NCBI GenBank assembly: GCA_048393055.1
Contig: DBFJJS010000017.1
Coordinates: 22,280 to 86,279, forward strand
Direction: 5' to 3'
DNA length: 64,000 nucleotides
Source of the DNA: Faeciplasma sp048393055
GTDB taxonomy: Bacteria > Bacillota > Clostridia > Oscillospirales > Ruminococcaceae
Both the position numbers and the translations under genes were made by a program. The notes beneath the pieces are model-generated. The model saw only the letters and a program-made list of their open reading frames with translations. It made no database searches and was not told the origin of the DNA. Shown here piece after piece: positions 42,311-49,862 of the stretch (positions are counted from its first letter, which is position 1; each line of letters begins with the position of its first letter).

Positions 42311-42784
42311 TTTTTTCGATTTGCGCATAAAAAATCAAACGTTTTTTGCCCCAAAGCTCGAAAGCTTTTGCATCAGGCTTTGGGGCTATCGCATTTCAGC
42401 GCGTACTTTTTTGGCTGAGCCCATGTTTTGCTGCGCATGTTTACGCTGAAAAAATGTCACAATTTTCAGATTACAAAGCGTATTGTCACAGCGAGTGTTG
42501 AAAAATCCGTTGAAAGCGTTGGAAACTCACTGTTTTTGGGGATGGGTTTTCAACAAACGCACAGAGTTTTCAACAACTCAAAAAATGGTTACAAATTGAT
42601 AACGGACAGTAGAGGGCAGAAATTGTGTAAATTCCTCTTTTTATACTAAGTGCTGCCCGATAATTATTGCGTGCAATATATGATAAAATAGTATGTCCTT
42701 AAAAATTGAATAAAACGCGCCGGCATGAGTAAAACTATAGTTGCACCGACAAAGTGTTAAAAGATTCTTTAAGGGGTGATAATT
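42311..42784. other. Noncoding region with hairpins and GTTGAAAA repeats
   Basis: No credible gene is seen in this 474-base stretch. A perfect ten-base stem GCCCCAAAGC/GCTTTGGGGC occupies 42348-42386. TTTCAGCG (42394-42401) can pair with CGCTGAAA (42444-42451). TGTCACA occurs twice 29 bases apart. GTTGAAA-type words and inverted TTTTCAAC words (the latter twice) lie at about 42490-42580 and could form a further long stem. None has a proper T tract. A structured RNA or regulatory region is possible. Confidence 0.5.
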
Positions 42785-42994
42785 ATTAAGATACTCGATA
42801 GAATAGCTTTATTCCTTCTTATTATAGGCGGAATAAACTGGGGACTTGTTGGAATATTCAAGTTCGACCTTGTCGCATATCTTTTCGGCGGCTCTGCGGC
42901 GATAATTTCACGTGTGATATATATCGTCGTTGCGGCGTGTGCAATTTGGTGCGTTTCTCTCTACTTCAGAAATACAAGACTGGTAGAGGAGTAG
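42785..42994 (+). CDS. DUF378 small membrane protein
   Basis: A short protein with two membrane segments, about residues 5-24 and 34-57. It starts with a KILDRIALFLLIIGGINWGLVGIFKFDLV segment that is characteristic of DUF378 proteins, whose N-terminus is normally Met-Lys-x-Leu-Asp. Aligned that way, the start codon here is ATT at 42785 with AGGGGTG six bases upstream. The only conventional alternative, GTG at 42776, overlaps the ribosome site itself. The function of DUF378 is unknown. A GC-rich UUCG-loop hairpin follows. Confidence 0.78.
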   Translation: MKILDRIALFLLIIGGINWGLVGIFKFDLVAYLFGGSAAIISRVIYIVVAACAIWCVSLYFRNTRLVEE

Positions 42995-43006
42995 CGCAGC
43001 CCCGAC

Positions 43007-43034
43007 GCAGCGCCGTCCTTCGGGGCGGCGCTGC
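43007..43034 (+). terminator. Stable UUCG-loop hairpin after the DUF378 gene
   Basis: A 12-base GC-rich stem (GCAGCGCCGTCC/GGGCGGCGCTGC, one wobble) is closed by a C(UUCG)G tetraloop. There is no T run behind it, so it may act as an RNA 3' end stabiliser or a weak terminator. It ends 12 bases before the metG promoter. Confidence 0.6.
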
Positions 43035-43045
43035 CGGGCACGGAC

Positions 43046-43073
43046 TTGACAAATCCGGTGCGTGCTATATAAT
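43046..43073 (+). promoter_or_regulatory. Promoter of metG
   Basis: Consensus TTGACA (43046-43051) and consensus TATAAT (43068-43073) are separated by 16 bases. The metG start is 41 bases further on. Confidence 0.85.
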
Positions 43074-43113
43074 GTAAAAAGCAGTACTTATAAAAATGAA
43101 GGGAGAAACAGCG

Positions 43114-45078
43114 ATGGATACGGACAAAAAACCATGCCTTATCACAACGGCAATAGCCTATACCTCAAGAAAACCGCATATCGGAAATACATATGACGTC
43201 GTATGCGCGGACGCATTGGCGAGGTTCAGGCGAATGCAGGGATATGACGTTTTCTTCCTTACCGGAACGGACGAGCACGGTCAGAAAATAGAGGAACAGG
43301 CTCTCGCGGCCGGAATAACCCCCAAGCAGCATGTCGATAATATCGCGGGGGAGGTAAAGCGCACCTGCGATATGCTGAACGTGTCCTATTCGAGGTTTAT
43401 AAGGACTACCGACGAGGACCACGAAAAGTGCGTGCAGAAGATATTCGACAAGCTCTACAGCCAGGGGGACATATATAAAAGCGAATACGAGGGCTGGTAC
43501 TGCGTGCCCTGCGAGAGCTTTTATACCGAGACCCAGCTTGTGGATGGAAAATGCCCCGACTGCGGCAGGGAGGTAGTAAAGACCAAGGAGGAGGCGTATT
43601 TCCTGAGGCTGTCAAAGTATCAGAAGCAGCTTGAGGAGTTTCTTGACGCCAACCCCGACTTTATCCAGCCTGAGTCCCGCAAGAAGGAAATGATAAACAA
43701 TTTTATAAAGCCCGGGCTTCAGGACCTGTGCATAACTCGCTCCTCCTTTAAATGGGGAATACCGGTCGATTTCGACCCCAAGCACGTTATATACGTCTGG
43801 ATAGACGCTCTTTCAAATTACATATCGGGGCTCGGCTACGATGTAGACCACCCGAGCAAGATGTACGATTATTACTGGCAGAACTGCACCCATATTATAG
43901 GCAAGGACATTTTAAGGTTCCATTCGATATACTGGATAATCGAGCTTATGGCGCTCGGAGCGAAGCTTCCCAAGAAGATTTTCGCGCATCCCTGGCTTTT
44001 GTTCGGAACGGACAAGATGTCAAAATCGAAGGGCAACGTAATATATGCGGATGACCTTGTAAGCCGCTTTGGAGTTGATGCGACAAGGTACTATCTTTTG
44101 AGCGAGATGCCGTTTGCGGCGGACGGCTCGATTTCCTACGAGACCGTTATTGAAAGATACAACACCGACCTTGCCAACACCATAGGGAATCTTGTGAACC
44201 GAACGGTTACTATGGTGAACAAATACTTTGACGGCTATGTCGACGCTCCTAAGGACAAGACCGAGCTTGATTTAGAGCTCGAGGCAAAGGCGTTAGAGGC
44301 GGCAGGCAGCATGTGCGGGCACTTTGAGGCGTTCAGATTTGCCGACGCCTGCTCAGACGTGATGGCGCTCGCAAGAAGGGCAAACAAATACATAGACGAA
44401 ACCGAGCCGTGGGCTCTGGCAAAGACACAGGAGGGCAAAAAACGCCTTGTCACCGTGCTCTACGAGCTTATCGAGACGATAAGGTTTATCGGCATACTCA
44501 TTCGCCCGATGATGCCGTCCACCTCCGAAAAGATACTTGCCCAGATAAATACCGACAACAGCGGTCTTGACACGCTGTGCGCGTTCGGAGGCTACTGCGC
44601 GGGCTCTAAGGTGGGCGAGGCGCAGCCGCTGTTTGCAAGGATAGACGCGGCAAAGCTCTTAGCGGAGCTGAACGCCGAGATGGAGGCGGTAAAGGCGGAG
44701 CTTGATAAAAAGCAGGCGGAAGAGAGCAAGGCTGAGGTAAAGCCCCTCGCTCCCGAGATAACGATAGACGAGTTTTTAAAGACCGAGCTGAGGGCGGCGA
44801 AGGTTTTGGACTGTGTAAGGCTTGAGAAGTCCCAAAAGCTTTTAAAGCTCACCCTCGACGACGGAATGGGCAAAAGGCAGGTAGTATCCGGCATTGCAAA
44901 GTGGTATAAGCCGGAGGAGCTTATCGGCAAAACGATAGTAGTGGTAGCAAACCTGAAGCCCGCTAAGCTCTGCGGCGAGATTTCCGAGGGCATGATAGTA
45001 TGCGCCGAGATGCCGGACGGTTCGGCAAAGGTCGCGTTCCTCGATGACAGCGTACCCGCTGGCGCAAAGCTCAGGTGA
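43114..45078 (+). CDS. metG: Methionyl-tRNA synthetase with C-terminal tRNA-binding domain
   Basis: A 654-residue class I synthetase. HIGH-type KPHIGN is at residues ~17-22 and KMSKS lies in DKMSKSKGNV. A single zinc knuckle C-x2-C...C-x2-C (CVPC, CPDC) sits in the connective insertion. Residues ~545-654 are an EMAP/Arc1p-like OB-fold tRNA-binding domain (FLKTELRAAKVLDCVRLEKSQKLLKLTLDDG, GKTIVVVANLKPAKL). The ATG at 43114 is chosen because AAGGGA precedes it, while an in-frame ATG at 43096 lies before that site. tRNA-Arg follows after 29 bases, apparently on the same transcript. Confidence 0.96.
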   Translation: MDTDKKPCLITTAIAYTSRKPHIGNTYDVVCADALARFRRMQGYDVFFLTGTDEHGQKIEEQALAAGITPKQHVDNIAGEVKRTCDMLNVSYSRFIRTTDEDHEKCVQKIFDKLYSQGDIYKSEYEGWYCVPCESFYTETQLVDGKCPDCGREVVKTKEEAYFLRLSKYQKQLEEFLDANPDFIQPESRKKEMINNFIKPGLQDLCITRSSFKWGIPVDFDPKHVIYVWIDALSNYISGLGYDVDHPSKMYDYYWQNCTHIIGKDILRFHSIYWIIELMALGAKLPKKIFAHPWLLFGTDKMSKSKGNVIYADDLVSRFGVDATRYYLLSEMPFAADGSISYETVIERYNTDLANTIGNLVNRTVTMVNKYFDGYVDAPKDKTELDLELEAKALEAAGSMCGHFEAFRFADACSDVMALARRANKYIDETEPWALAKTQEGKKRLVTVLYELIETIRFIGILIRPMMPSTSEKILAQINTDNSGLDTLCAFGGYCAGSKVGEAQPLFARIDAAKLLAELNAEMEAVKAELDKKQAEESKAEVKPLAPEITIDEFLKTELRAAKVLDCVRLEKSQKLLKLTLDDGMGKRQVVSGIAKWYKPEELIGKTIVVVANLKPAKLCGEISEGMIVCAEMPDGSAKVAFLDDSVPAGAKLR

Positions 45079-45107
45079 TTATATGCGGCGCAAAGCGCCG
45101 CACGTAT

Positions 45108-45182
45108 CTGTCCGTAGCTCAGTGGATAGAGCAATACGCTCCGACCGTATGTGCGCAGGTTCAATTCCTGTCGGGCAGACCA
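45108..45182 (+). tRNA. tRNA-Arg (CCG)
   Basis: A 75-base cloverleaf with encoded CCA. The acceptor CTGTCCG/CGGGCAG has one wobble pair, the D-stem is GCTC/GAGC, and the anticodon stem is ATACG/CGTAT with loop CTCCGAC, giving anticodon CCG. The T-arm is GCAGG/CCTGT with loop TTCAATT. It lies 29 bases after metG and before a terminator. Confidence 0.93.
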
Positions 45183-45281
45183 GGCTGAGCCTGGACGCAG
45201 TTCGCGCCCCGGGTTCAGCTTTTTCTTTTGTCAAACCGGCCCGCGTCGGAGTGACATCTTTTCCGTTGCCTCTTTATACGT

Positions 45282-45316
45282 CGGCGCAGGTTTTAAAAAC
45301 CCGCGCCGGTCTTTTT
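45282..45316 (+). terminator. Terminator after metG-tRNA-Arg
   Basis: CGGCGCAGGTTTT pairs with AAAACCCGCGCCG (one mismatched pair), followed by GTCTTTTT. Confidence 0.8.
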
Positions 45317-45385
45317 ATTGCATTAAATTCAAATCCGTGTTATCATTTAAGCATACCTTATTACAACTGTCGGGAGGACTGGTTA

Positions 45386-45796
45386 ATGAAAAAAAGAAGA
45401 ATAGCCATGCTTATTTTGCCGCTTGCAGCGTTTGTTTTGGAGCTTCTGCCATTTGGGGCGGTCCTGATTTTCGCCGAGATGTACGGAAACAGACCGGCAA
45501 GCCACAGAGTAGGTTACTCCTATTTTGATCTTACGCTTGTGGGCTACGCGAATTTTGGTCCTTTCATCGCCGGGATGATGACGGTTGCTGCGCTGATTTT
45601 TGCGGCTGTATACGGCCTGTGGGGCAAAAAAGGCGCGCTTTTGGGCGCGGCGGCGGCGTCCGGGCTGGGAGCTGTGGCGTCAATTTGGCCGCTCGTATAC
45701 GGAATAGACTTTTACAACATAATAAGCGCGGCCATTACGCTGCTTCTTGCCGCGTGCGCTGTGCTTGCGTTTAGGACGGCTGCCAAAAAGGCCTGA
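45386..45796 (+). CDS. Small integral membrane protein, unknown function
   Basis: A 136-residue protein with four predicted membrane segments (about residues 7-30, 55-78, 85-103 and 108-128). The basic MKKRRIAML start and Gly/Ala-rich helices give no known family. GGGAGG lies eight bases before the ATG. The open frame extends upstream over the tRNA-Arg and terminator, but that part cannot be coding. It is 12 bases upstream of the thioesterase gene, so the two may be co-transcribed. Confidence 0.75.
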   Translation: MKKRRIAMLILPLAAFVLELLPFGAVLIFAEMYGNRPASHRVGYSYFDLTLVGYANFGPFIAGMMTVAALIFAAVYGLWGKKGALLGAAAASGLGAVASIWPLVYGIDFYNIISAAITLLLAACAVLAFRTAAKKA

Positions 45797-45808
45797 GCTG
45801 GAGGGATT

Positions 45809-46546
45809 ATGGTATTTGAACAGATGCAGAGAATAGGCGCAAAGGACGTCGGCGCGGGCAACCTCTTAAGAAACCGCGCGATACTCGAGTATCTTGAAAA
45901 TGTCGCGGGGGGTCATGCCGACAGCGTCGGCTACGGCATAAATTCAATAGAAAAAACACATCTGAGCTGGCTTTTGCTCGACTGGCAGGTCGATGTGATA
46001 AGCCGTCCCAGATACGGCGATAAGCTCCTTGTGCGCACATGGTCGCAGGGGGTTAAAAAGTACTACGGCTACCGCGGCTTTGAAATACTTGACGGCGAGG
46101 GCAAAAGGCGCGTTTCGGCGCTTTCCAAATGGGTGCTTATAAATACCGACAAGCTCTCTCCCATTCGTGCAAGCGAGGATGTCATGGAAAAATACACTGC
46201 CGACCCGGGCTATGCATATGCTGACGCTGAAGCCGCAATGCCAAAGCTCCGCCCGCCAAGGGACGCAGAGCCCGACCTTTGCACCCAGTACCGCGTGATG
46301 AGGCGGGATATTGATATTTTCGGACACATGCACAATATTTATTACCTTGATTTGGCGTACGAGGCGCTTCCGGAGGAGGTTTACGCCCGCGAACGCGAGT
46401 TTGATAATATAAGGATAAACTATTCCAGCCAGGTGAAGCTTTCGGACCTGCTCAGGCTTTCCTATTACCGGATTGAGGACATGCACACAGTAGTGATTTC
46501 AAGCGCGGAAGGCGGAGAGGTCCATGCAATTATCGAGCTAAAATAG
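45809..46546 (+). CDS. Acyl-ACP thioesterase
   Basis: A 245-residue double hot-dog enzyme of the FatA/FatB-like acyl-ACP thioesterase family (TE14 type), releasing free fatty acids from acyl carrier protein. The N-terminal hot-dog shows NRAILEYLENVAGGHADSVGYG and WLLLDWQVDVISRPRYGDKLLVRTW. The second shows DIDIFGHMHNIYYLD, which holds the catalytic Asn/His-type residues, and INYSSQVKLSDLL. Such enzymes are common in anaerobic Clostridia and gut bacteria. GGAGGG precedes the ATG. Confidence 0.88.
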   Translation: MVFEQMQRIGAKDVGAGNLLRNRAILEYLENVAGGHADSVGYGINSIEKTHLSWLLLDWQVDVISRPRYGDKLLVRTWSQGVKKYYGYRGFEILDGEGKRRVSALSKWVLINTDKLSPIRASEDVMEKYTADPGYAYADAEAAMPKLRPPRDAEPDLCTQYRVMRRDIDIFGHMHNIYYLDLAYEALPEEVYAREREFDNIRINYSSQVKLSDLLRLSYYRIEDMHTVVISSAEGGEVHAIIELK

Positions 46547-46618
46547 AATAAAAGACGGGTTGTTATGCCATATACTCATATATAGATAGACATATTCTCA
46601 GCATTTTGTCATTTTCAA

Positions 46619-46647
46619 TTGATAAAGTGTTTTTTATCTGTTATAAT
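46619..46647 (+). promoter_or_regulatory. Promoter of the GH97 gene
   Basis: TTGATA (46619-46624) and consensus TATAAT (46642-46647) are 17 bases apart in AT-rich DNA, ending 26 bases before the ATG. Confidence 0.82.
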
Positions 46648-46673
46648 TTATAAAAAAGCACAAGGAGGCTATT

Positions 46674-49124
46674 ATGAAGTTTACTAAACGACTTGCGGCT
46701 TTCGGATTGGCTGTCATTATGGCGGCGGGAATCCTCTGCGGCTGCTCAGGCGGGGAGGATAATCAGGAACCGCAGACGCCTAAAACCGAAATAACCGTTA
46801 CACGCCAGTCGTCGAGCAAAAATAAATACGGCGATACCAAGCTTTATGCTCTCGAGGAGCTTACTACATCGTCGCCCGACGGCAAAATCACCGCGTATTT
46901 CTGGCAGGACGAGGCCGGAGGGCTTTACTACAGCGTCGAATCCGACGGCGAGGAGGTAATTGCGGCTTCAAGGCTGGGTATCATGCTCACAAGCTGTGAT
47001 TTTTCAACCGGTATTGAGACGATAACCTCCTATGACCGCGCGGACGAGATAGACGACGAGTACGAAACCGCGCTAACCATTTCCCTTGAGGATGTGAGCT
47101 GCCGCGACCACTGCATGGAGCGTCAGATTTACCTTGGCAAGGGCGAAGCAAGCCTGACGCTTTTGGCCAGAGTATATGACGACGGCTTTGCCTATAGATA
47201 TGCGGATGTAGACGCGGGAAACGGCAGCGATTCCGTTTTTGTAATGAACGAGCTGTCCGAAATAAACCTTCCCGAGGACACTGTGACGTTTGCGGGAGGC
47301 TACAGCGCCACATATGAGTTCGACTATATCGAGCGCAGCTACGATGAGCTTGTAAATCACTCCGGAACATTTAACACCCCTGTTACCGCTTACACCGGCG
47401 ACAGATGGATGCTGTTTTCTGAGTCGGACGCGTTTGCGGGAGATATAGACTACGTAAAGAGCGTTTTGGATACCAGCTCCGGCAGCGCGACGCTTCGCTG
47501 GCAGTTCGGATTTGAACGTGACCCCGTAAACGAGGTAACGGACGACCTTGCAAGCCCCGGACACATAAGAATAACGGAGGTAAGGACGTCGAACGGCTTT
47601 ACCACCCCCTGGCGAGTAGCAATAATTGCGGACAGCGTGACCGAGCTTGCCGCGTCCGACGTTATAGATTCGCTCTGTCCGCCGATGGACGAGGATCTGT
47701 TTAAATCGACAGACTGGATCCAGCCGGGCAAGGTTTCCTGGTCGTGGTGGTCGGGCGGAGACCAGTCCAACTACGACGTTCAGGTGGACCATGTCGATTT
47801 TTCCGCCGAAAACGGCTGGGAATATTGCTGCCTTGACGCGGGCTGGCCTGCGTTTGAGGACAGAATAGAGGAACTTTGTGAATACGCAGAGGACAAAGAT
47901 GTAGGAATTATACTATGGGTCAATTATCTGCACCTGAAGACCCCTGAGGAAATAGAGGAGCTGTTCTCTCAGTGGCACGACTGGGGCGTAGTGGGAGTAA
48001 AGACAGATTACTTTGAAAGCGACGATATAGACGTTCTCGAGGTCATGAGAAATGTAGCCGAGATAGGCGCGGAGTATGAGCTGATGATTTATTATCACGG
48101 CTGCATAAATCCCTGCGGCGAGACGAGGACCTATCCAAATATAATGACTACCGAGGCTGTTTTGGGGGAGGAATTCAGAAAGTGGTCTACCGTTCCCACT
48201 CCCGAAAACTGCCTGATGTACCCCTTCACAAGAAATATCACCGGTTCGATGGACTACACTCCGAGCTGCATAGCGATAACCAAGACCGGCGAGAGCGCGG
48301 GCTTCAGCATTGCCAAGTCGATAGTGTACGAATCTGCCCTGCAGCACTTTGCAAGCTCCGCATATACCTTCCCGTACTTCATCGGTCTGCCCCTGCTTTC
48401 AAGAATGCCGGCGGCGTGGAACGAGTCGGTTCTCATTGACGGCTATCCCGGGGACTATGTGACCTACATGCGTTCCGACGGCGAGGACTACTATATCGGC
48501 GCGATGACCCTTGAGGCGCGCACTGAAACGGTATCCCTTGATTTCCTCCCCGACGGCGAGTATACAGCGTATATTTATTATGATGATGAAAACCGCGAGC
48601 TTGCCCTTAAGGAGCAGACTGTTACAAACGCAGACGAGCTTACCCTTGAAATGCCGGATATAGGCGGTGCGGCGGTTCTTATTACCGCAGGGGAGTACGA
48701 CACCTCGGTTGAGGACGCCCCGAACGCCAGGCTTGACGGCTACACCTATTACGAATGCGAGGACGGAACGCTTTCCGGCTCTGCAAGCGTTTCGGACGGC
48801 ATGATGTGCTCGGGCGGCAGGAAGGTAGGATATGTCGGCAACGGTTCCTTCAACTCAGTAACCCACACCGTGACGGTGGATGAGGCGGGAGAGTACGAGC
48901 TTCTGGTTTACTACTGCACAGGCGAGGAAAGAGCTATCGACATTACAGTCAACGGCTCTGACAGGTACGAGATGACAGGACTTACCGGAGCGGGATTTGA
49001 TATGCCTGCTGCGGAAAGCATAACCGTAACGCTTAACGCGGGTGAAAACACAATCAGACTCACCAGAAACAGCGGCTACGCTCCCGACCTTGACATGATA
49101 GCGGTAAGCGAAGAGCCGGTGTAA
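46674..49124 (+). CDS. GH97 glycoside hydrolase lipoprotein with C-terminal carbohydrate-binding module
   Basis: An 816-residue surface protein. Residues 1-24 are a lipoprotein signal peptide ending in LCGC with the lipidated C24. A GH97 N-terminal beta domain (~60-300) is followed by the catalytic barrel (~300-590; WSWWSGGDQ, LDAGWP, GVKTDYF, HGCINPCGETRTYPN, TTEAVLGEE) and a C-terminal sheet domain. Residues ~700-816 look like a CBM6/CBM35-type module (TYYECEDGTLSGSASVSDG...). In GH97 an Asp at the GVKTDYF position (D445 here) is the nucleophile of retaining alpha-galactosidase-type members, whereas SusB-type inverting glucosidases lack it. E494 is the probable acid/base. So an alpha-galactoside is a likelier substrate than starch (inference). 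Confidence 0.9.
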   Translation: MKFTKRLAAFGLAVIMAAGILCGCSGGEDNQEPQTPKTEITVTRQSSSKNKYGDTKLYALEELTTSSPDGKITAYFWQDEAGGLYYSVESDGEEVIAASRLGIMLTSCDFSTGIETITSYDRADEIDDEYETALTISLEDVSCRDHCMERQIYLGKGEASLTLLARVYDDGFAYRYADVDAGNGSDSVFVMNELSEINLPEDTVTFAGGYSATYEFDYIERSYDELVNHSGTFNTPVTAYTGDRWMLFSESDAFAGDIDYVKSVLDTSSGSATLRWQFGFERDPVNEVTDDLASPGHIRITEVRTSNGFTTPWRVAIIADSVTELAASDVIDSLCPPMDEDLFKSTDWIQPGKVSWSWWSGGDQSNYDVQVDHVDFSAENGWEYCCLDAGWPAFEDRIEELCEYAEDKDVGIILWVNYLHLKTPEEIEELFSQWHDWGVVGVKTDYFESDDIDVLEVMRNVAEIGAEYELMIYYHGCINPCGETRTYPNIMTTEAVLGEEFRKWSTVPTPENCLMYPFTRNITGSMDYTPSCIAITKTGESAGFSIAKSIVYESALQHFASSAYTFPYFIGLPLLSRMPAAWNESVLIDGYPGDYVTYMRSDGEDYYIGAMTLEARTETVSLDFLPDGEYTAYIYYDDENRELALKEQTVTNADELTLEMPDIGGAAVLITAGEYDTSVEDAPNARLDGYTYYECEDGTLSGSASVSDGMMCSGGRKVGYVGNGSFNSVTHTVTVDEAGEYELLVYYCTGEERAIDITVNGSDRYEMTGLTGAGFDMPAAESITVTLNAGENTIRLTRNSGYAPDLDMIAVSEEPV

Positions 49125-49154
49125 CAAAAATAAACAAACGAGGCGACTGCGCAA

Positions 49155-49703
49155 ATGAGCAAGAAAAAGCTTAAAGCAGTTATACTTGCATCAGTCCTGC
49201 TTTTGGCTGTCTTAGCAGTCTCGGCTGCCGTTTTAAACATCGACTCGCTTGAGTCTGTTGAGACGGGTGAGATCTCGCCCAGCGATTATACCGTTATAAA
49301 CCATATGAAAAGCGGCGCAGGCCCTGAGCTTGGCGTATCCTATATGATCAAGCCGCTTGCCGACGGCGTTTATCATCTCAATGTAGTCATAAGCGGGAGG
49401 GAGAGCGGAAGCTACTCTGTGAATAACCTTCGCGCCAGACTTATAATCCCCGGCGAGCCGGTGTCGGAATACGCTGCCTGTTCCCTGACCGGAGGGTACA
49501 GCGTTACGCCTTCGGTGGGCTATGACGGCGGGAATATGGTTGTAAGCTATGAGACCGACGGCTCTGATATAAACCTTGACATGTTTTTAACAGGAAGCGT
49601 CCGAAGCGCACAGCTTGAGCTTTGCTACGATATCAGCGGCAGAGGCTTAAAGCTGCTGAATGGGTTTGTTGACAATGCCGTGGCGCTTGAGCTCATGCCT
49701 TAA
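49155..49703 (+). CDS. Membrane-anchored extracellular protein, unknown function
   Basis: A 182-residue protein with a basic start and one hydrophobic segment (residues ~8-27), then a beta-rich extracellular part containing YMIKPLADGVYHLNVVISGRESGSYSVNNLRARLIIPG. No family is recognised. The gene lies 30 bases behind the GH97 gene with a GAGGCG site, so it may share its transcript. A terminator follows at 49722. Confidence 0.72.
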   Translation: MSKKKLKAVILASVLLLAVLAVSAAVLNIDSLESVETGEISPSDYTVINHMKSGAGPELGVSYMIKPLADGVYHLNVVISGRESGSYSVNNLRARLIIPGEPVSEYAACSLTGGYSVTPSVGYDGGNMVVSYETDGSDINLDMFLTGSVRSAQLELCYDISGRGLKLLNGFVDNAVALELMP

Positions 49704-49721
49704 GCTTAAATAGCTCAAATC

Positions 49722-49760
49722 AGCCCCGGGACGGGATAAATTCGTTCCGGGGCTTTCTTT
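49722..49760 (+). terminator. Terminator after the small anchored protein gene
   Basis: AGCCCCGGGACG pairs with CGTTCCGGGGCT (one bulge/mismatch), followed by TTCTTT. It faces the plus strand. Confidence 0.75.
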
Positions 49761-49761
49761 G

Positions 49762-49812
49762 TAAAAAAATCCCCCTGCGTTCGTGTTTTGAACACTTGGA
49801 CGCAGGGGGATT
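49762..49812 (-). terminator. Terminator of the hydrogenase operon
   Basis: AATCCCCCTGCG (49768-49779) is perfectly complementary to CGCAGGGGGATT (49801-49812), with a further GTGTT/AACAC inner stem. On the minus strand the stem is followed by seven T residues. It lies 50 bases past the hydA stop. Confidence 0.9.
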
Positions 49813-49862
49813 AATTGTTTTATTCAACCCTGAGGCAATTATTTGCCCCTGTGATTGCAGTA

